A stretch of 64,000 bases of DNA from Marinicella rhabdoformis (GTDB lineage: Bacteria > Pseudomonadota > Gammaproteobacteria > Xanthomonadales > Marinicellaceae). Of this stretch, positions 1 through 8,200 are shown piece by piece. How positions within the stretch are numbered: position 1 is the first letter of the stretch; each line of letters starts with the position of its first letter. The stretch lies in NCBI RefSeq assembly GCF_009671245.1, contig NZ_VTFS01000004.1, positions 186,001 to 250,000 on the forward strand, written 5' to 3'. Below the pieces are notes generated by a model, which saw only the letters and a program-made list of their open reading frames with translations, was not told where the DNA came from and did no database searches. A program made the translations under genes and the position numbers.

Positions 1-1599
1 ACCGTCAGCATTAAGAAATACCCAGACAAACACAGGCCTGCTTTTGGAGAAGTGATTGCCATTTTAGGACAACAGCTTAACCATGAACTGTCGATGCAGT
101 TAACCATCGTCAGTGAAAACCTGCCTGTAGAGTGGCCTGAAGCAGTTGAGCAAGCGCGCCAGTTAATTCCAGAACAAGTGGATGAATCGACACTGGGACC
201 ACACAAGGACATCAGGCATTTGCCTTTGGTCACGATTGATGGCGCCGACGCACGTGACTTTGATGATGCGGTTTATGCAGAACCCACCGACAATGGCTAT
301 AAACTACTGGTGGCCATCGCTGATGTGTCCAGTTATGTGCAGCCTGACAAAGCTTTAGACAAAGAGGCTTATGTGCGCGGTACTTCGGTTTATTTTCCAG
401 GTCGTGTTATCCCTATGCTGCCTTTGGAGTTGTCCAATGGTATATGCTCTTTAAACCCGAATGTGGACCGTTTAAGCATGGTGTGTGAGATGCATATCAA
501 TGGCATGGGCGAGATACAATCTTATGAGTTTTACCGTGGACTGATGCACTCGCATGCCCGCATGACCTACGACCAAGCTTGGGCCTATTTGGATGAAAAC
601 AGCGAATCACCCAAAGAAGCAAGCTCGTGGCCAAAAGCCGCGATAGATTCTTTGACTCATATGTATCATTTGTTTCAATCGATGCAAATGGAGAAGTATG
701 CGCGCGGCGGTATAGAGTTCAACTCCAGTGACGTTTATATTGTTATTGGTGAAGACGGCATGGTCGCAGACATAAAAGGCTATGAACGCAATGACGCACA
801 CAAACTGATTGAAAACTTTATGATCGCGGCCAATGTGTGTGCTGCTAAGTTTATTGAAAAACACGATGTGCCAGCTGCTTTTCGTTGTCACAATTCGCCA
901 CCTGAAGGCAAAGTCAAAGACCTTGTTGCTTTCCTTAAAGGATTGGGTGTTACACCCAAGTTCAAAGATTCACCAACACCTAAAGATTTAACCAAACTAT
1001 TAAATCAAGTCCAGCATCGACAAGACCGCAATTTAATTGAACAGGTGGTATTGCGTTCTCAGTCATTGGCCACTTATGAAAGCAGTAATGCAGGTCATTT
1101 TGGTTTGGCTTTGACTCATTATGCGCACTTCACCTCACCCATCAGGCGTTACCCTGATTTGATGGTACATCGGGCCATTGATCATATTTTGTACCACAAG
1201 GACAGTCGCTATCGATACACACCCGAGCAAGCTGATGCGATTGCCAAACAGTGTTCTATGACAGAACGCCGTGCTGAAATGGCTTCTCGTGAAGTCGATG
1301 CGCGTTTGAAATGTTTGTTCATGCAACAATTCATTGGCGATGTCATGACGGGCACAGTTTCAGGCGTGACACGCTTTGGTTTGTTTGTTCAGTTAGAGCA
1401 GTATCAGGTTGATGGATTGATCCATGTGACTTCTTTACCCAATGATTATTATCACTACGACGGCGTGAAGCACCAGCTCACTGGCGAACGCGGAGGTAAC
1501 CTGTTCCGTTTGACTGATCGCATTGAAATTCGCGTGGCTCAGGTTGATTTGGATGACCGAAAAATTGACTTTGAATTTGTACAAAAAATAAAACAATGA
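1..1599 (+). CDS. rnr: Ribonuclease R (5' end outside window)
   Basis: RNase R is a processive 3'-5' exoribonuclease of the RNB family that degrades structured RNA in the cytoplasm. The frame is open from base 1 (reading TVSIKKYPDKHRPAF), so the N-terminal helix-turn-helix and first cold-shock domain lie outside the window; 532 codons are visible of a family norm near 750-800. The RNB catalytic segment with the metal-binding aspartates (DGADARDFDDAV) sits about 80 residues in, followed by the HFTSPIRRYPDL motif and a C-terminal S1 domain (GTVSGVTRFGLFVQL). The protein ends just after S1, without the long basic tail of the E. coli enzyme. Its stop overlaps the rlmB start (ATGA), as in the common rnr-rlmB operon. 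Confidence 0.96.
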   Translation, partial: TVSIKKYPDKHRPAFGEVIAILGQQLNHELSMQLTIVSENLPVEWPEAVEQARQLIPEQVDESTLGPHKDIRHLPLVTIDGADARDFDDAVYAEPTDNGYKLLVAIADVSSYVQPDKALDKEAYVRGTSVYFPGRVIPMLPLELSNGICSLNPNVDRLSMVCEMHINGMGEIQSYEFYRGLMHSHARMTYDQAWAYLDENSESPKEASSWPKAAIDSLTHMYHLFQSMQMEKYARGGIEFNSSDVYIVIGEDGMVADIKGYERNDAHKLIENFMIAANVCAAKFIEKHDVPAAFRCHNSPPEGKVKDLVAFLKGLGVTPKFKDSPTPKDLTKLLNQVQHRQDRNLIEQVVLRSQSLATYESSNAGHFGLALTHYAHFTSPIRRYPDLMVHRAIDHILYHKDSRYRYTPEQADAIAKQCSMTERRAEMASREVDARLKCLFMQQFIGDVMTGTVSGVTRFGLFVQLEQYQVDGLIHVTSLPNDYYHYDGVKHQLTGERGGNLFRLTDRIEIRVAQVDLDDRKIDFEFVQKIKQ

Positions 1600-2324
1600 C
1601 CGCACAAATCATTTTTGGTATCCACGCTGTAGAAAATGCCGTCAAATCCGGCCAAGTCACTGAAGTCTGGATTCTCAGGGAAAGTAAAAACCAACGCCTT
1701 AACAAGTTGAAACAACTGTTAGATAAATCAGAAGTGAACAGCCATTGGGTTGCCCCTGCAGACTTAGATAAACTGTGTACAGAAAAACACCAAGGCGTGG
1801 TGGCTAAAGTTGAACACCTGCAGATTCACGGCGAAAAACAACTCAAAGAACAGTTGGACACTTGGCAAAACCCACTGCTGCTTATTCTGGACAGCATTGA
1901 AGACCCAAGGAACTTGGGCGCTTGTTTGAGGTCAGCAGATGCGGCTGGCGTTACGGCCGTCATCATCACCAAAAACCAATCAGCACCTATTACTGCTGTT
2001 ACACGAACCACTGCCGCTGGCGCTGTAGATAATTTGAACTTATTTCAAGTGAGTAATTTAGCACGTGCCATTGAAACAATAAAACAAGCTGGTGTGTGGG
2101 TATATGGCACGGATTGTAGTGAACGCAGTCAAAGCTTGTTTCAAACTGACTTATCTGGTGCGGTCGCTATTGTGATGGGCAATGAAGGCAAGGGTTTGCG
2201 TCACTTGGTGAAGGAAAAGTGTGACCACTTAATACACATTCCAATGGCTGGAGAAGTACAAAGCTTGAATGTTTCAGTGGCCACTGGCGTCACTTTATTT
2301 GAGGTGTTACGCCAGCGGCTTTAA
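1596..2324 (+). CDS. rlmB: 23S rRNA (guanosine-2251-2'-O)-methyltransferase
   Basis: This SpoU/TrmH-family (SPOUT) enzyme methylates the 2'-O of G2251 in the 23S rRNA P loop. The 242-residue length is normal. The N-terminal substrate-binding domain (IFGIHAVENAV) is followed by the knot motifs: DSIEDPRNLGACLRSADAAG, IVMGNEGKG and IPMAGEVQSLNVSVA, which carry the conserved Asn/Arg, Glu and Ser/Asn residues. It overlaps rnr by four bases, so the two are translationally coupled. Assignment to rlmB rather than another SpoU member rests on the rnr neighbour and the N-terminal domain. Confidence 0.95.
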   Translation: MTAQIIFGIHAVENAVKSGQVTEVWILRESKNQRLNKLKQLLDKSEVNSHWVAPADLDKLCTEKHQGVVAKVEHLQIHGEKQLKEQLDTWQNPLLLILDSIEDPRNLGACLRSADAAGVTAVIITKNQSAPITAVTRTTAAGAVDNLNLFQVSNLARAIETIKQAGVWVYGTDCSERSQSLFQTDLSGAVAIVMGNEGKGLRHLVKEKCDHLIHIPMAGEVQSLNVSVATGVTLFEVLRQRL

Positions 2325-2340
2325 TTTTTATGTCATTATT

Positions 2341-3078
2341 TTATTTTTCTTTCAATTGATCCAGCTTGGCTTTTAAGTTTTTAGGTGGCATATAGCCTCG
2401 AACCAAAGTCCCGTCAGTAAGCACAATTGAAGGCGTACCCACTTTGTGAACACCTGCCTGAATGCCCAGATTAAATTGGGAAGTGATTGGATTCTCACAC
2501 ATCATCGGTTTAATTTCCCCACCTGATTTGGCATCACTCAAAGCTTGCTGCTGATCTTCGGCACACCACACATTAACGGCTTTATCATAAGAACCTGAAT
2601 TCAACCCACCACGAGGGAAAAACACATAAGAAACACCGATACCCAAATCATTGTATTGATCTATTTCTTCATGTAGTTTTCGACAATATCCACAGTCTAT
2701 ATCGGTAAATACAGTTACATGCTGTTTCATCGCATCTGGATAAAAGTCTATACTTTGTAAGCTTTCCGCATGATCTGCCATCAACTCTTTTCGCAATGAG
2801 CGTTCGGTTTCAGTTTTTAAATTGATTCCGCTTTTGATGTTAATGATATTGCCTTCCACAATAAATTGGCCATCATCAGACATGTAAATAATTTCATTTC
2901 CTTGCTTTGCCTTAACCACAATTTCCTTGACGCCATTCATGGCTGTTTTGTTAACCTGAGTGACCTCTACTTTTTGTCCCGAAAGCTGACTTAATGTCGC
3001 CGACATTTCCGATTGTTCTGATGCCATCACGTTACAAGTAAGACCCATTAACAAACCCGTTTGAACCATTTTCCTCAT
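2341..3078 (-). CDS. dsbC: Thiol:disulfide interchange protein DsbC
   Basis: Periplasmic disulfide isomerase that corrects wrongly paired cysteines and is kept reduced by DsbD. A cleavable signal peptide (hydrophobic segment ending near CNVMA, residue 19) is followed by the N-terminal dimerisation domain and a thioredoxin-fold domain with the CGYC active site at residues 129-132 (DIDCGYCRKLHEE). The cis-proline loop is in GTPSIVLTDG near the C terminus. The length, 245 aa, is close to E. coli DsbC (236). The second cysteine pair (in VNVWCAEDQ and PMMCENP) is also present. It converges with rlmB; the 16-base gap holds no obvious terminator. Confidence 0.93.
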   Translation of the reverse strand: MRKMVQTGLLMGLTCNVMASEQSEMSATLSQLSGQKVEVTQVNKTAMNGVKEIVVKAKQGNEIIYMSDDGQFIVEGNIINIKSGINLKTETERSLRKELMADHAESLQSIDFYPDAMKQHVTVFTDIDCGYCRKLHEEIDQYNDLGIGVSYVFFPRGGLNSGSYDKAVNVWCAEDQQQALSDAKSGGEIKPMMCENPITSQFNLGIQAGVHKVGTPSIVLTDGTLVRGYMPPKNLKAKLDQLKEK

Positions 3079-3181
3079 GCTTTATATTCCCATTAAAAAA
3101 GATAGGACAAACATCTGCGCTGAATGGTTCAAACTATTCACTGACTACAAATCCATCATATCCATTGAAACCTACTCAATA

Positions 3182-3970
3182 CTATTTCGGCGCTTGGTAG
3201 CTCCTTTCATCAAGCAAGTCAATTCCACATGACAAGCCGCCTATCCAGTCTAAAAATAAGCCTATCATTTCTTTACCTTTAAATGCTCGCCCATGTTGAG
3301 GGACCAAAATATCTATATCCAGATTTCGTACCGCATCAGCCCATAATTTCGTCGCCTTCGAAGAACACATATAACGCTGATGAAACCCCTTCATCAATGG
3401 TATATGAGTTTCAAAATCAGTTACAAAAAACCCCTCTTCTTCGCCTCCAATAGATGCACCCATGTCACCTGAGAACAAGATTTTACTTGTAGGGTCATAC
3501 ACCTGAAAATTTCCAACTGAGTGTAAAAAGTGTGCAGGTACAAAAACCAATTGACTGTCACCAAAGGCCATTCTTTTGCCTTTATCTGACAGTTCAATTA
3601 AACGGTCTGAAAAATTACCCACACTTTTTCCAATATGACTTGAGAGCAAGTGTGGAAGAAAGCGCCCCCACAGTTTTGAAACAACCACATCACATTTAGT
3701 ATTCATCACCCAACGATCAATAGAAGCAATAATATCCGGATCTTGATGCGATGCAAAAATATAATCGAGGTCGCGTAACTTAATATACCTACTGAGTGCA
3801 ATACTCATGGGTATATAGGTCAAATCACCACCCGGATCTAAAAGCATAGTGGTGTCTCCGTTTTTGATCAAAAATTGATTAGATTGTACTCCCTCACCTT
3901 CAACTAAATCGTTAAAGGCCATACAAACATGATTGGCATCACTGTAGAGAATAGTCGGCTTTCCGCTCAT
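3182..3970 (-). CDS. MBL-fold diiron protein (ODP/flavodiiron-like oxygen- or NO-reactive domain)
   Basis: A 262-residue metallo-beta-lactamase-fold protein. The usual HxHxDH motif reads SHQDPDI, the form seen in flavodiiron proteins and ODP oxygen-sensor proteins, where Glu/Asp ligands let two irons bind. Later ligands are visible as PAHFLHSVGNF, FSGDMGA and VPQHGR. There is no flavodoxin or rubredoxin domain, so it would need an external electron donor or act as a sensor. A good Shine-Dalgarno (AGGAG) precedes the ATG. It follows ompW by 58 bases on the same strand and probably shares its FNR-type promoter, which would suit a role in low-oxygen or NO response. That role is inferred; the fold and ligands are visible. 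Confidence 0.8.
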   Translation of the reverse strand: MSGKPTILYSDANHVCMAFNDLVEGEGVQSNQFLIKNGDTTMLLDPGGDLTYIPMSIALSRYIKLRDLDYIFASHQDPDIIASIDRWVMNTKCDVVVSKLWGRFLPHLLSSHIGKSVGNFSDRLIELSDKGKRMAFGDSQLVFVPAHFLHSVGNFQVYDPTSKILFSGDMGASIGGEEEGFFVTDFETHIPLMKGFHQRYMCSSKATKLWADAVRNLDIDILVPQHGRAFKGKEMIGLFLDWIGGLSCGIDLLDERSYQAPK

Positions 3971-3996
3971 TTTAACTCCTAAATAAACTCAAGAAA

Positions 3997-4020
3997 GTGG
4001 CTCACAACTGAGTAAGCCAC
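3997..4020 (-). terminator. Hairpin between ompW and the diiron protein gene
   Basis: GTGG/CCAC and CTCA/TGAG pair with a small bulge, followed on the minus strand by TTTCTTG. It is too weak for a strong terminator. It could be a partial terminator lowering read-through from ompW into the MBL gene, or an mRNA processing site. Confidence 0.3.
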
Positions 4021-4028
4021 ATACTCAT

Positions 4029-4697
4029 TCAAAATGTACGACCGAACCCAATTCCGAATACTGTTGGATTGATGTCCACATCAACTGATGCTCTACCTAT
4101 CGCTGTATCAAATTTAGCTTCTGTATCAATTTGTATGTACTTTAAATCTATATTTAAAAACCAGTCATTCTTCATTTCAAAATCAATACCAAACTGTGCA
4201 CCTAAACCAAATGACGACTCTAAACTCAATCCACTTGCACCCAAAACATCTTTTGCAGCGGGTGTTAATTTATCACTAAAAAACAAAGTATGATTCACGC
4301 CAACGCCCATGTAAGGCCTGACTTTTTCGCTTGGTCTGAATTGATACTGTAAAAAAACAGTAGGCGGTAAAACATTCGTTTCAACCACGTCAGTACCGTT
4401 TGGTACTCCCAAGTCGCTCAAACCATATGCGGATACATTGTGCTTAGAACTTAAATCTGCCAATAATTCAACCGCCCAATGATCAGAAAACATATAAGCC
4501 AAAGACAAGTCTAAGGAAAAGTTATCGTCTACATTGACCCCTGTTCCCGGAACACCAGCACCATCTACTCTGATCAAACTTGAATCGTCATTGGGACTGA
4601 TATTTATGGCTCTGGCATGGAATATCCAGTCACCTTTATCGACAGCAATTGATGAGCCACACAAGAGGGCCAGTGAAAGTGTTAACGTTTTTTTCAT
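4029..4697 (-). CDS. ompW: Outer membrane protein OmpW family
   Basis: OmpW is an eight-stranded outer-membrane beta-barrel with a hydrophobic channel, linked to uptake of small hydrophobic molecules and to survival without oxygen. I start it at the ATG giving MKKTLTLSLALLCGSSIA, a clean signal peptide; an in-frame ATG two codons earlier is also possible, and a much longer reading frame begins at 4760 inside the promoter. The mature protein (~200 aa) has alternating beta-strand patterns, PPTVFLQYQF and RPYMGVGVNHTLFF, and ends in GIGFGRTF with the C-terminal Phe expected for BAM-dependent insertion. Regulation is probably FNR-like (sites at 4752 and 4804). Confidence 0.9.
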   Translation of the reverse strand: MKKTLTLSLALLCGSSIAVDKGDWIFHARAINISPNDDSSLIRVDGAGVPGTGVNVDDNFSLDLSLAYMFSDHWAVELLADLSSKHNVSAYGLSDLGVPNGTDVVETNVLPPTVFLQYQFRPSEKVRPYMGVGVNHTLFFSDKLTPAAKDVLGASGLSLESSFGLGAQFGIDFEMKNDWFLNIDLKYIQIDTEAKFDTAIGRASVDVDINPTVFGIGFGRTF

Positions 4698-4725
4698 GTG
4701 CATTTCTCTGTTTTTAAAAATGCAA

Positions 4726-4769
4726 ATTATAGGCAACAAGGTACAAAACAGACATGACAATTGTCATGT
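4726..4769 (-). promoter_or_regulatory. ompW promoter with FNR/CRP-family palindrome
   Basis: A perfect 18-base palindrome, ACATGACAATTGTCATGT (4752-4769), has the core TGA-N6-TCA of FNR/CRP-family sites (FNR consensus TTGAT-N4-ATCAA; here ATGAC-N4-GTCAT). A consensus -10, TATAAT, lies at 4731-4726 on the minus strand with no good -35, putting the start near 4719 and the palindrome centre at about -41.5. That is the class II activator position, in which the regulator replaces the -35. E. coli ompW is FNR-activated, so this fits. Which family member binds here is not known. Confidence 0.7.
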
Positions 4770-4803
4770 TTAAATTCACAGCATAGCCTTAATCGCTGGC
4801 AAC

Positions 4804-4817
4804 ATGACAATTATCAA
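4804..4817 (-). promoter_or_regulatory. Second FNR-like site upstream of ompW
   Basis: ATGACAATTATCAA matches the FNR consensus TTGAT-N4-ATCAA with one perfect half (ATCAA). Its centre is 50 bases upstream of the first site, so at about -91.5. Tandem FNR sites at such spacing are known from E. coli promoters such as yfiD, where the upstream site tunes activation. It lies between the plsB stop and the ompW promoter. Confidence 0.55.
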
Positions 4818-4834
4818 TTTTTGAGGGTAAGGCA

Positions 4835-7240
4835 TCACAGTAAATGCAGAATGCTGTGCCTTGTTCGCTTGGATAATATGGTTTTAGCACCATCAAACAG
4901 GGGTGTGATGTTATCACTGGGAACAATTTTTCCTTGCCCATCTGTGCTGATGATAGATTCAGACTTAAGGACGTTAATGAACTGCTTGAACAAAGCTTTA
5001 TCAAAAAAATCTGGTGAATTGAATTCATATAACAAAGACAGTTGACTGGCCACTTGATGACACTTTGATTCCAATTCTCCACTGCTGAGACTCCCAACAG
5101 GTTCGTTTTTCAAAACGGCAATCACAATAAAGAACCGTTCATAAGTTTGCATCAAGGCATTGGCCAAAACCCGTAACTGAGCGGCTTGCTTTGAGCCGCC
5201 GATATGACGTTTCATGGTTAAACGGTCTGTGGTAATCAAGTTAAGTTCACGGAACACCTTAATCACATCTCGACCATAGGCCACAAATTCTTCACGCGTC
5301 CACTTTAAGAACAATTCATTTTGAACATAAGGATACACGATGGCCATCATGCGCAGCACCTCTTTGCGTGACACATTTTTTGTGTTCACAAAAAACATGG
5401 CAATAAAAGAACTGGCGGCAAACAAATGAATGATGTTATTGCGGTAATAGGTCATCAATACCGCCATTTCATCACGGACTTTAATGACATCCCCCAGCGG
5501 ATGTTCGATGCGCTCAATGAATTTCAAACGAATCCCTGTTTCGATGATTTCATCTTCATTTAATGAAGTAATCGTGGTCCGTTCTGAATAAGGTGCTTTG
5601 TGCAACAAATCTCGATACAAACGAATTTGAGTCATCAAATTTTCTTCTGTCGCTGACCTGTTAGGCGTAGACAACAAGGTAATCGCTAAAAAGTTAATGG
5701 GATTGACGTGTGCCGACTCATTGATTTTGGTTAATATCTGCTCACCCGCCTCGTTTACCACTTCTTTAAACCACTGAGGCTTTTCTTTGACTCCTAAAGT
5801 GATGTTTCTCCAGTCGGGCTGGTACTTGTCTAAAATGTCATCAAGCTCAATTGGCTCTGAAAAATTGACTGTCAAACGACCGTATTCGTCTTTGAGTAGT
5901 TTTCTGGTTTTAAACAAGCCGCCAATCGACTCTTTTTTCTTAGAACCCCCCCCCAACTCACTTTTGTAAGAAGTCCCTTCCATCAATTTTTCATAGTTCA
6001 AGGATGATGGCTGAAACACCAGTGGCAGGCTGCGCTCATTCAAATAGCTTCGGACAGTCATCGCCAACATGCCTGCTTTGGGGTGTAATAATCGCCCTGT
6101 TCGACTGCGAGTACCTTCAATAAAATATTCAACCGCCACACCATGTGCAATCAGCGAACTTAAATATTCAGAAAATATCGTTGAATACAAAGCAGAATTA
6201 AATGATCGTCTGATAAAAAAAGCACCAGACTTACGCAATATATTCCCCACAACAGGTAGGTTTAAATTGATTCCTGCCGCAATGTGCGGTGGTACCAACC
6301 CTTTCTCATACAATGAGTAAGATAAAATCAAATAATCAATATGACTGCGGTGACAGGGTGTATAAATCACTTCTTTGGTGGTGGCCACAGTACGCAATTC
6401 ATCTAAAAAGTTTAACTTCACTCCGTCATAAACTTTGGTCCAAAACCACCTGAATATGCGATGCATCAATTTGATTGTATTGTATGTATAGTCGGCAGCG
6501 ATTTCCCTGATGATTTTTTCTGCTTCTTTTTGTGCTTTTTCTATGGGAATTTTTCTACGCTTAGCATAACCTTGAATTTCTATTTGAACAGCTGGACGTT
6601 TGATGATATTTTTCGCAATGGTGCGCCGGTGTGATAAATCCCTACCAACCACAGAGGTCTTAACACGCATGGCATGCACCCTCAAAACACGAGAAATCTT
6701 TTTGGATAACTTTTCTGCGTCTTGGCCTTGGGTCATTTCTTCACTCAAGATAATGGGCTTACCTAAACGAACCAATGTGTGCTTGCCATGAATCAAAAAT
6801 GACATGAATTTTCTGAAACGTCCCGTGATGCCCCATTTTTCTGAAAACAAAATTTTGAAAGCACCATGGTCTTTATCTGGCGCTCGCCCCAAAAACACGG
6901 ATACTGGAATCAATTGAATCGACTGCTCCGGCTGAGAATGGTTGTGTTCTATCAGCTTGGTAACTTGTTGTTCAAACGTTGCATAGTCAGTTGTGCGGTT
7001 CCAAATGCCTATTAGTTTTTGATTTGCGAGGATTTTTTTATCCAATGGGAAATGGTTGGTTTTAGGAATCGGCAAATTCCCCCTGTTGATTTCTTCCCAC
7101 AAAATACTGCGGGAAATAGATGAATCGCTCGATAAAACATAAGCAAACGCTTGATCTTGTTGAATACCCAGGCTGTCCAGCTTTTGTGGACTGTATTCAA
7201 CTTTAACTCGCAGGTAGAGCAGTTTGCTTAATAATGACAT
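4835..7240 (-). CDS. plsB: Glycerol-3-phosphate 1-O-acyltransferase PlsB
   Basis: Inner-membrane enzyme that acylates sn-glycerol-3-phosphate at position 1, the first step of phospholipid synthesis. The 801 residues match the E. coli enzyme (807). The four acyltransferase blocks are visible: HRSHID (H297-x4-D302), AGINLNLPVVGNILRKSGAFFIRRSF, FIEGTRSRTG and LPLVFQPSSLNYEKLME. The long N-terminal and C-terminal extensions typical of PlsB rather than PlsC are present. It is followed by ompW on the same strand but separated by that gene's own promoter; a terminator lies upstream (7247-7270), so it is probably transcribed alone. Confidence 0.96.
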   Translation of the reverse strand: MSLLSKLLYLRVKVEYSPQKLDSLGIQQDQAFAYVLSSDSSISRSILWEEINRGNLPIPKTNHFPLDKKILANQKLIGIWNRTTDYATFEQQVTKLIEHNHSQPEQSIQLIPVSVFLGRAPDKDHGAFKILFSEKWGITGRFRKFMSFLIHGKHTLVRLGKPIILSEEMTQGQDAEKLSKKISRVLRVHAMRVKTSVVGRDLSHRRTIAKNIIKRPAVQIEIQGYAKRRKIPIEKAQKEAEKIIREIAADYTYNTIKLMHRIFRWFWTKVYDGVKLNFLDELRTVATTKEVIYTPCHRSHIDYLILSYSLYEKGLVPPHIAAGINLNLPVVGNILRKSGAFFIRRSFNSALYSTIFSEYLSSLIAHGVAVEYFIEGTRSRTGRLLHPKAGMLAMTVRSYLNERSLPLVFQPSSLNYEKLMEGTSYKSELGGGSKKKESIGGLFKTRKLLKDEYGRLTVNFSEPIELDDILDKYQPDWRNITLGVKEKPQWFKEVVNEAGEQILTKINESAHVNPINFLAITLLSTPNRSATEENLMTQIRLYRDLLHKAPYSERTTITSLNEDEIIETGIRLKFIERIEHPLGDVIKVRDEMAVLMTYYRNNIIHLFAASSFIAMFFVNTKNVSRKEVLRMMAIVYPYVQNELFLKWTREEFVAYGRDVIKVFRELNLITTDRLTMKRHIGGSKQAAQLRVLANALMQTYERFFIVIAVLKNEPVGSLSSGELESKCHQVASQLSLLYEFNSPDFFDKALFKQFINVLKSESIISTDGQGKIVPSDNITPLFDGAKTILSKRTRHSILHLL

Positions 7241-7246
7241 AACAAC

Positions 7247-7270
7247 AAAAAGGGGTCAAAAAGACCCCTC
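7247..7270 (-). terminator. Rho-independent terminator of the lipoprotein gene
   Basis: A 7-bp stem (AGGGGTC/GACCCCT, 7251-7269, loop of five) is followed on the minus strand by TTTTTG. It lies just past the stop of the lipoprotein gene at 7300 and before plsB. Confidence 0.8.
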
Positions 7271-7299
7271 ATTTTAACACTTTTTGTGGATTTGAACGA

Positions 7300-8127
7300 T
7301 TATTTCTCGCTGACCCACTTGCCATTTTTTTGAACCATGTTCACAGCTTGGGTAATTTCTTCACCAAACAATTCCATCGTCATGTCCATAGTAGCCGTTT
7401 CACCGCTCACTTGAACATTACTTACTTCTACAGAATCTAACATGTCATCCATTGAAATGCCGTAAGCACCCATGATGTTTTTCACACCACCTAATACAAC
7501 CGCACCTTTCTCTAATGCCTGATCAAAGCTCATGTCTTTTACTTCATTCAAAGATTTCATATCCAACGCTTTGGCAGTAGCTACTGCAGCAGCAATGGCA
7601 CCTTTGGTCACTTCTTCGCTCAAAATATCGTTTTCACCAACCCAATCAATGACTGCACCACCAACCTTAATTGCTGATTCTTGTTGTGCTTGATCTAACA
7701 TGCCATTACTTTGAACCATTTGACTGATTTGGTCTTTACCCATCATCAGTGCCATTGGCAAAAACGCCCTGGCTTGTTCTAACTGTGGTGCAGCCATAGC
7801 ATACAAAGTATCTTCAGCACCTTCTGATGTCAGCATGCCCATCATTTGTTGAAACTGCATCTCATCAGATTGAGAAAACTGAGTGGCTTTGCCTTTTTCA
7901 AACTCAGCAACCAATTCATTGTACTGCTCTTCACTCATTGACGTTTGAATCATGGTTTTCAAATCATTACTTCGCAGTGAAGCAACAACTGCTTTGAATG
8001 CACCATCAGGTGTATTGGTATCTAATTTTGCCACTTCATTGGCAGCAGCACCCGGGCCCTGATCTTCACCACAAGCCATTAATGACATCAATGCCACTGA
8101 AATAAATAATAATTTTATTGTGTTCAT
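7300..8127 (-). CDS. Uncharacterised lipoprotein
   Basis: 275 residues. The N-terminal MNTIKLLFISVALMSLMAC is a lipoprotein signal with a lipobox ending at Cys19, followed by an acidic linker, so it is probably anchored in a membrane facing the periplasm. The rest is predicted mostly helical and Met/Gln/Ala-rich (MALMMGKDQISQMVQ). The last ~60 residues look like a beta-sandwich of the DUF4878-like kind (VSGETATMDMTMELFGEE ... MVQKNGKWVSEK), but I do not recognise the family with confidence. It has its own terminator; no function is assigned. Confidence 0.75.
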   Translation of the reverse strand: MNTIKLLFISVALMSLMACGEDQGPGAAANEVAKLDTNTPDGAFKAVVASLRSNDLKTMIQTSMSEEQYNELVAEFEKGKATQFSQSDEMQFQQMMGMLTSEGAEDTLYAMAAPQLEQARAFLPMALMMGKDQISQMVQSNGMLDQAQQESAIKVGGAVIDWVGENDILSEEVTKGAIAAAVATAKALDMKSLNEVKDMSFDQALEKGAVVLGGVKNIMGAYGISMDDMLDSVEVSNVQVSGETATMDMTMELFGEEITQAVNMVQKNGKWVSEK

Positions 8128-8200
8128 GCGTATCCTCTCTTACGAATTTATAAAATGTAGCCGCACATTATCCTTGTTTTAGGTGAAATACTCAATCAAT

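Noticed and set aside
4789-5097. Open frames over the plsB end and the ompW promoter, on both strands
   Set aside because: Shadow frames of plsB; no ribosome site or protein-like composition.
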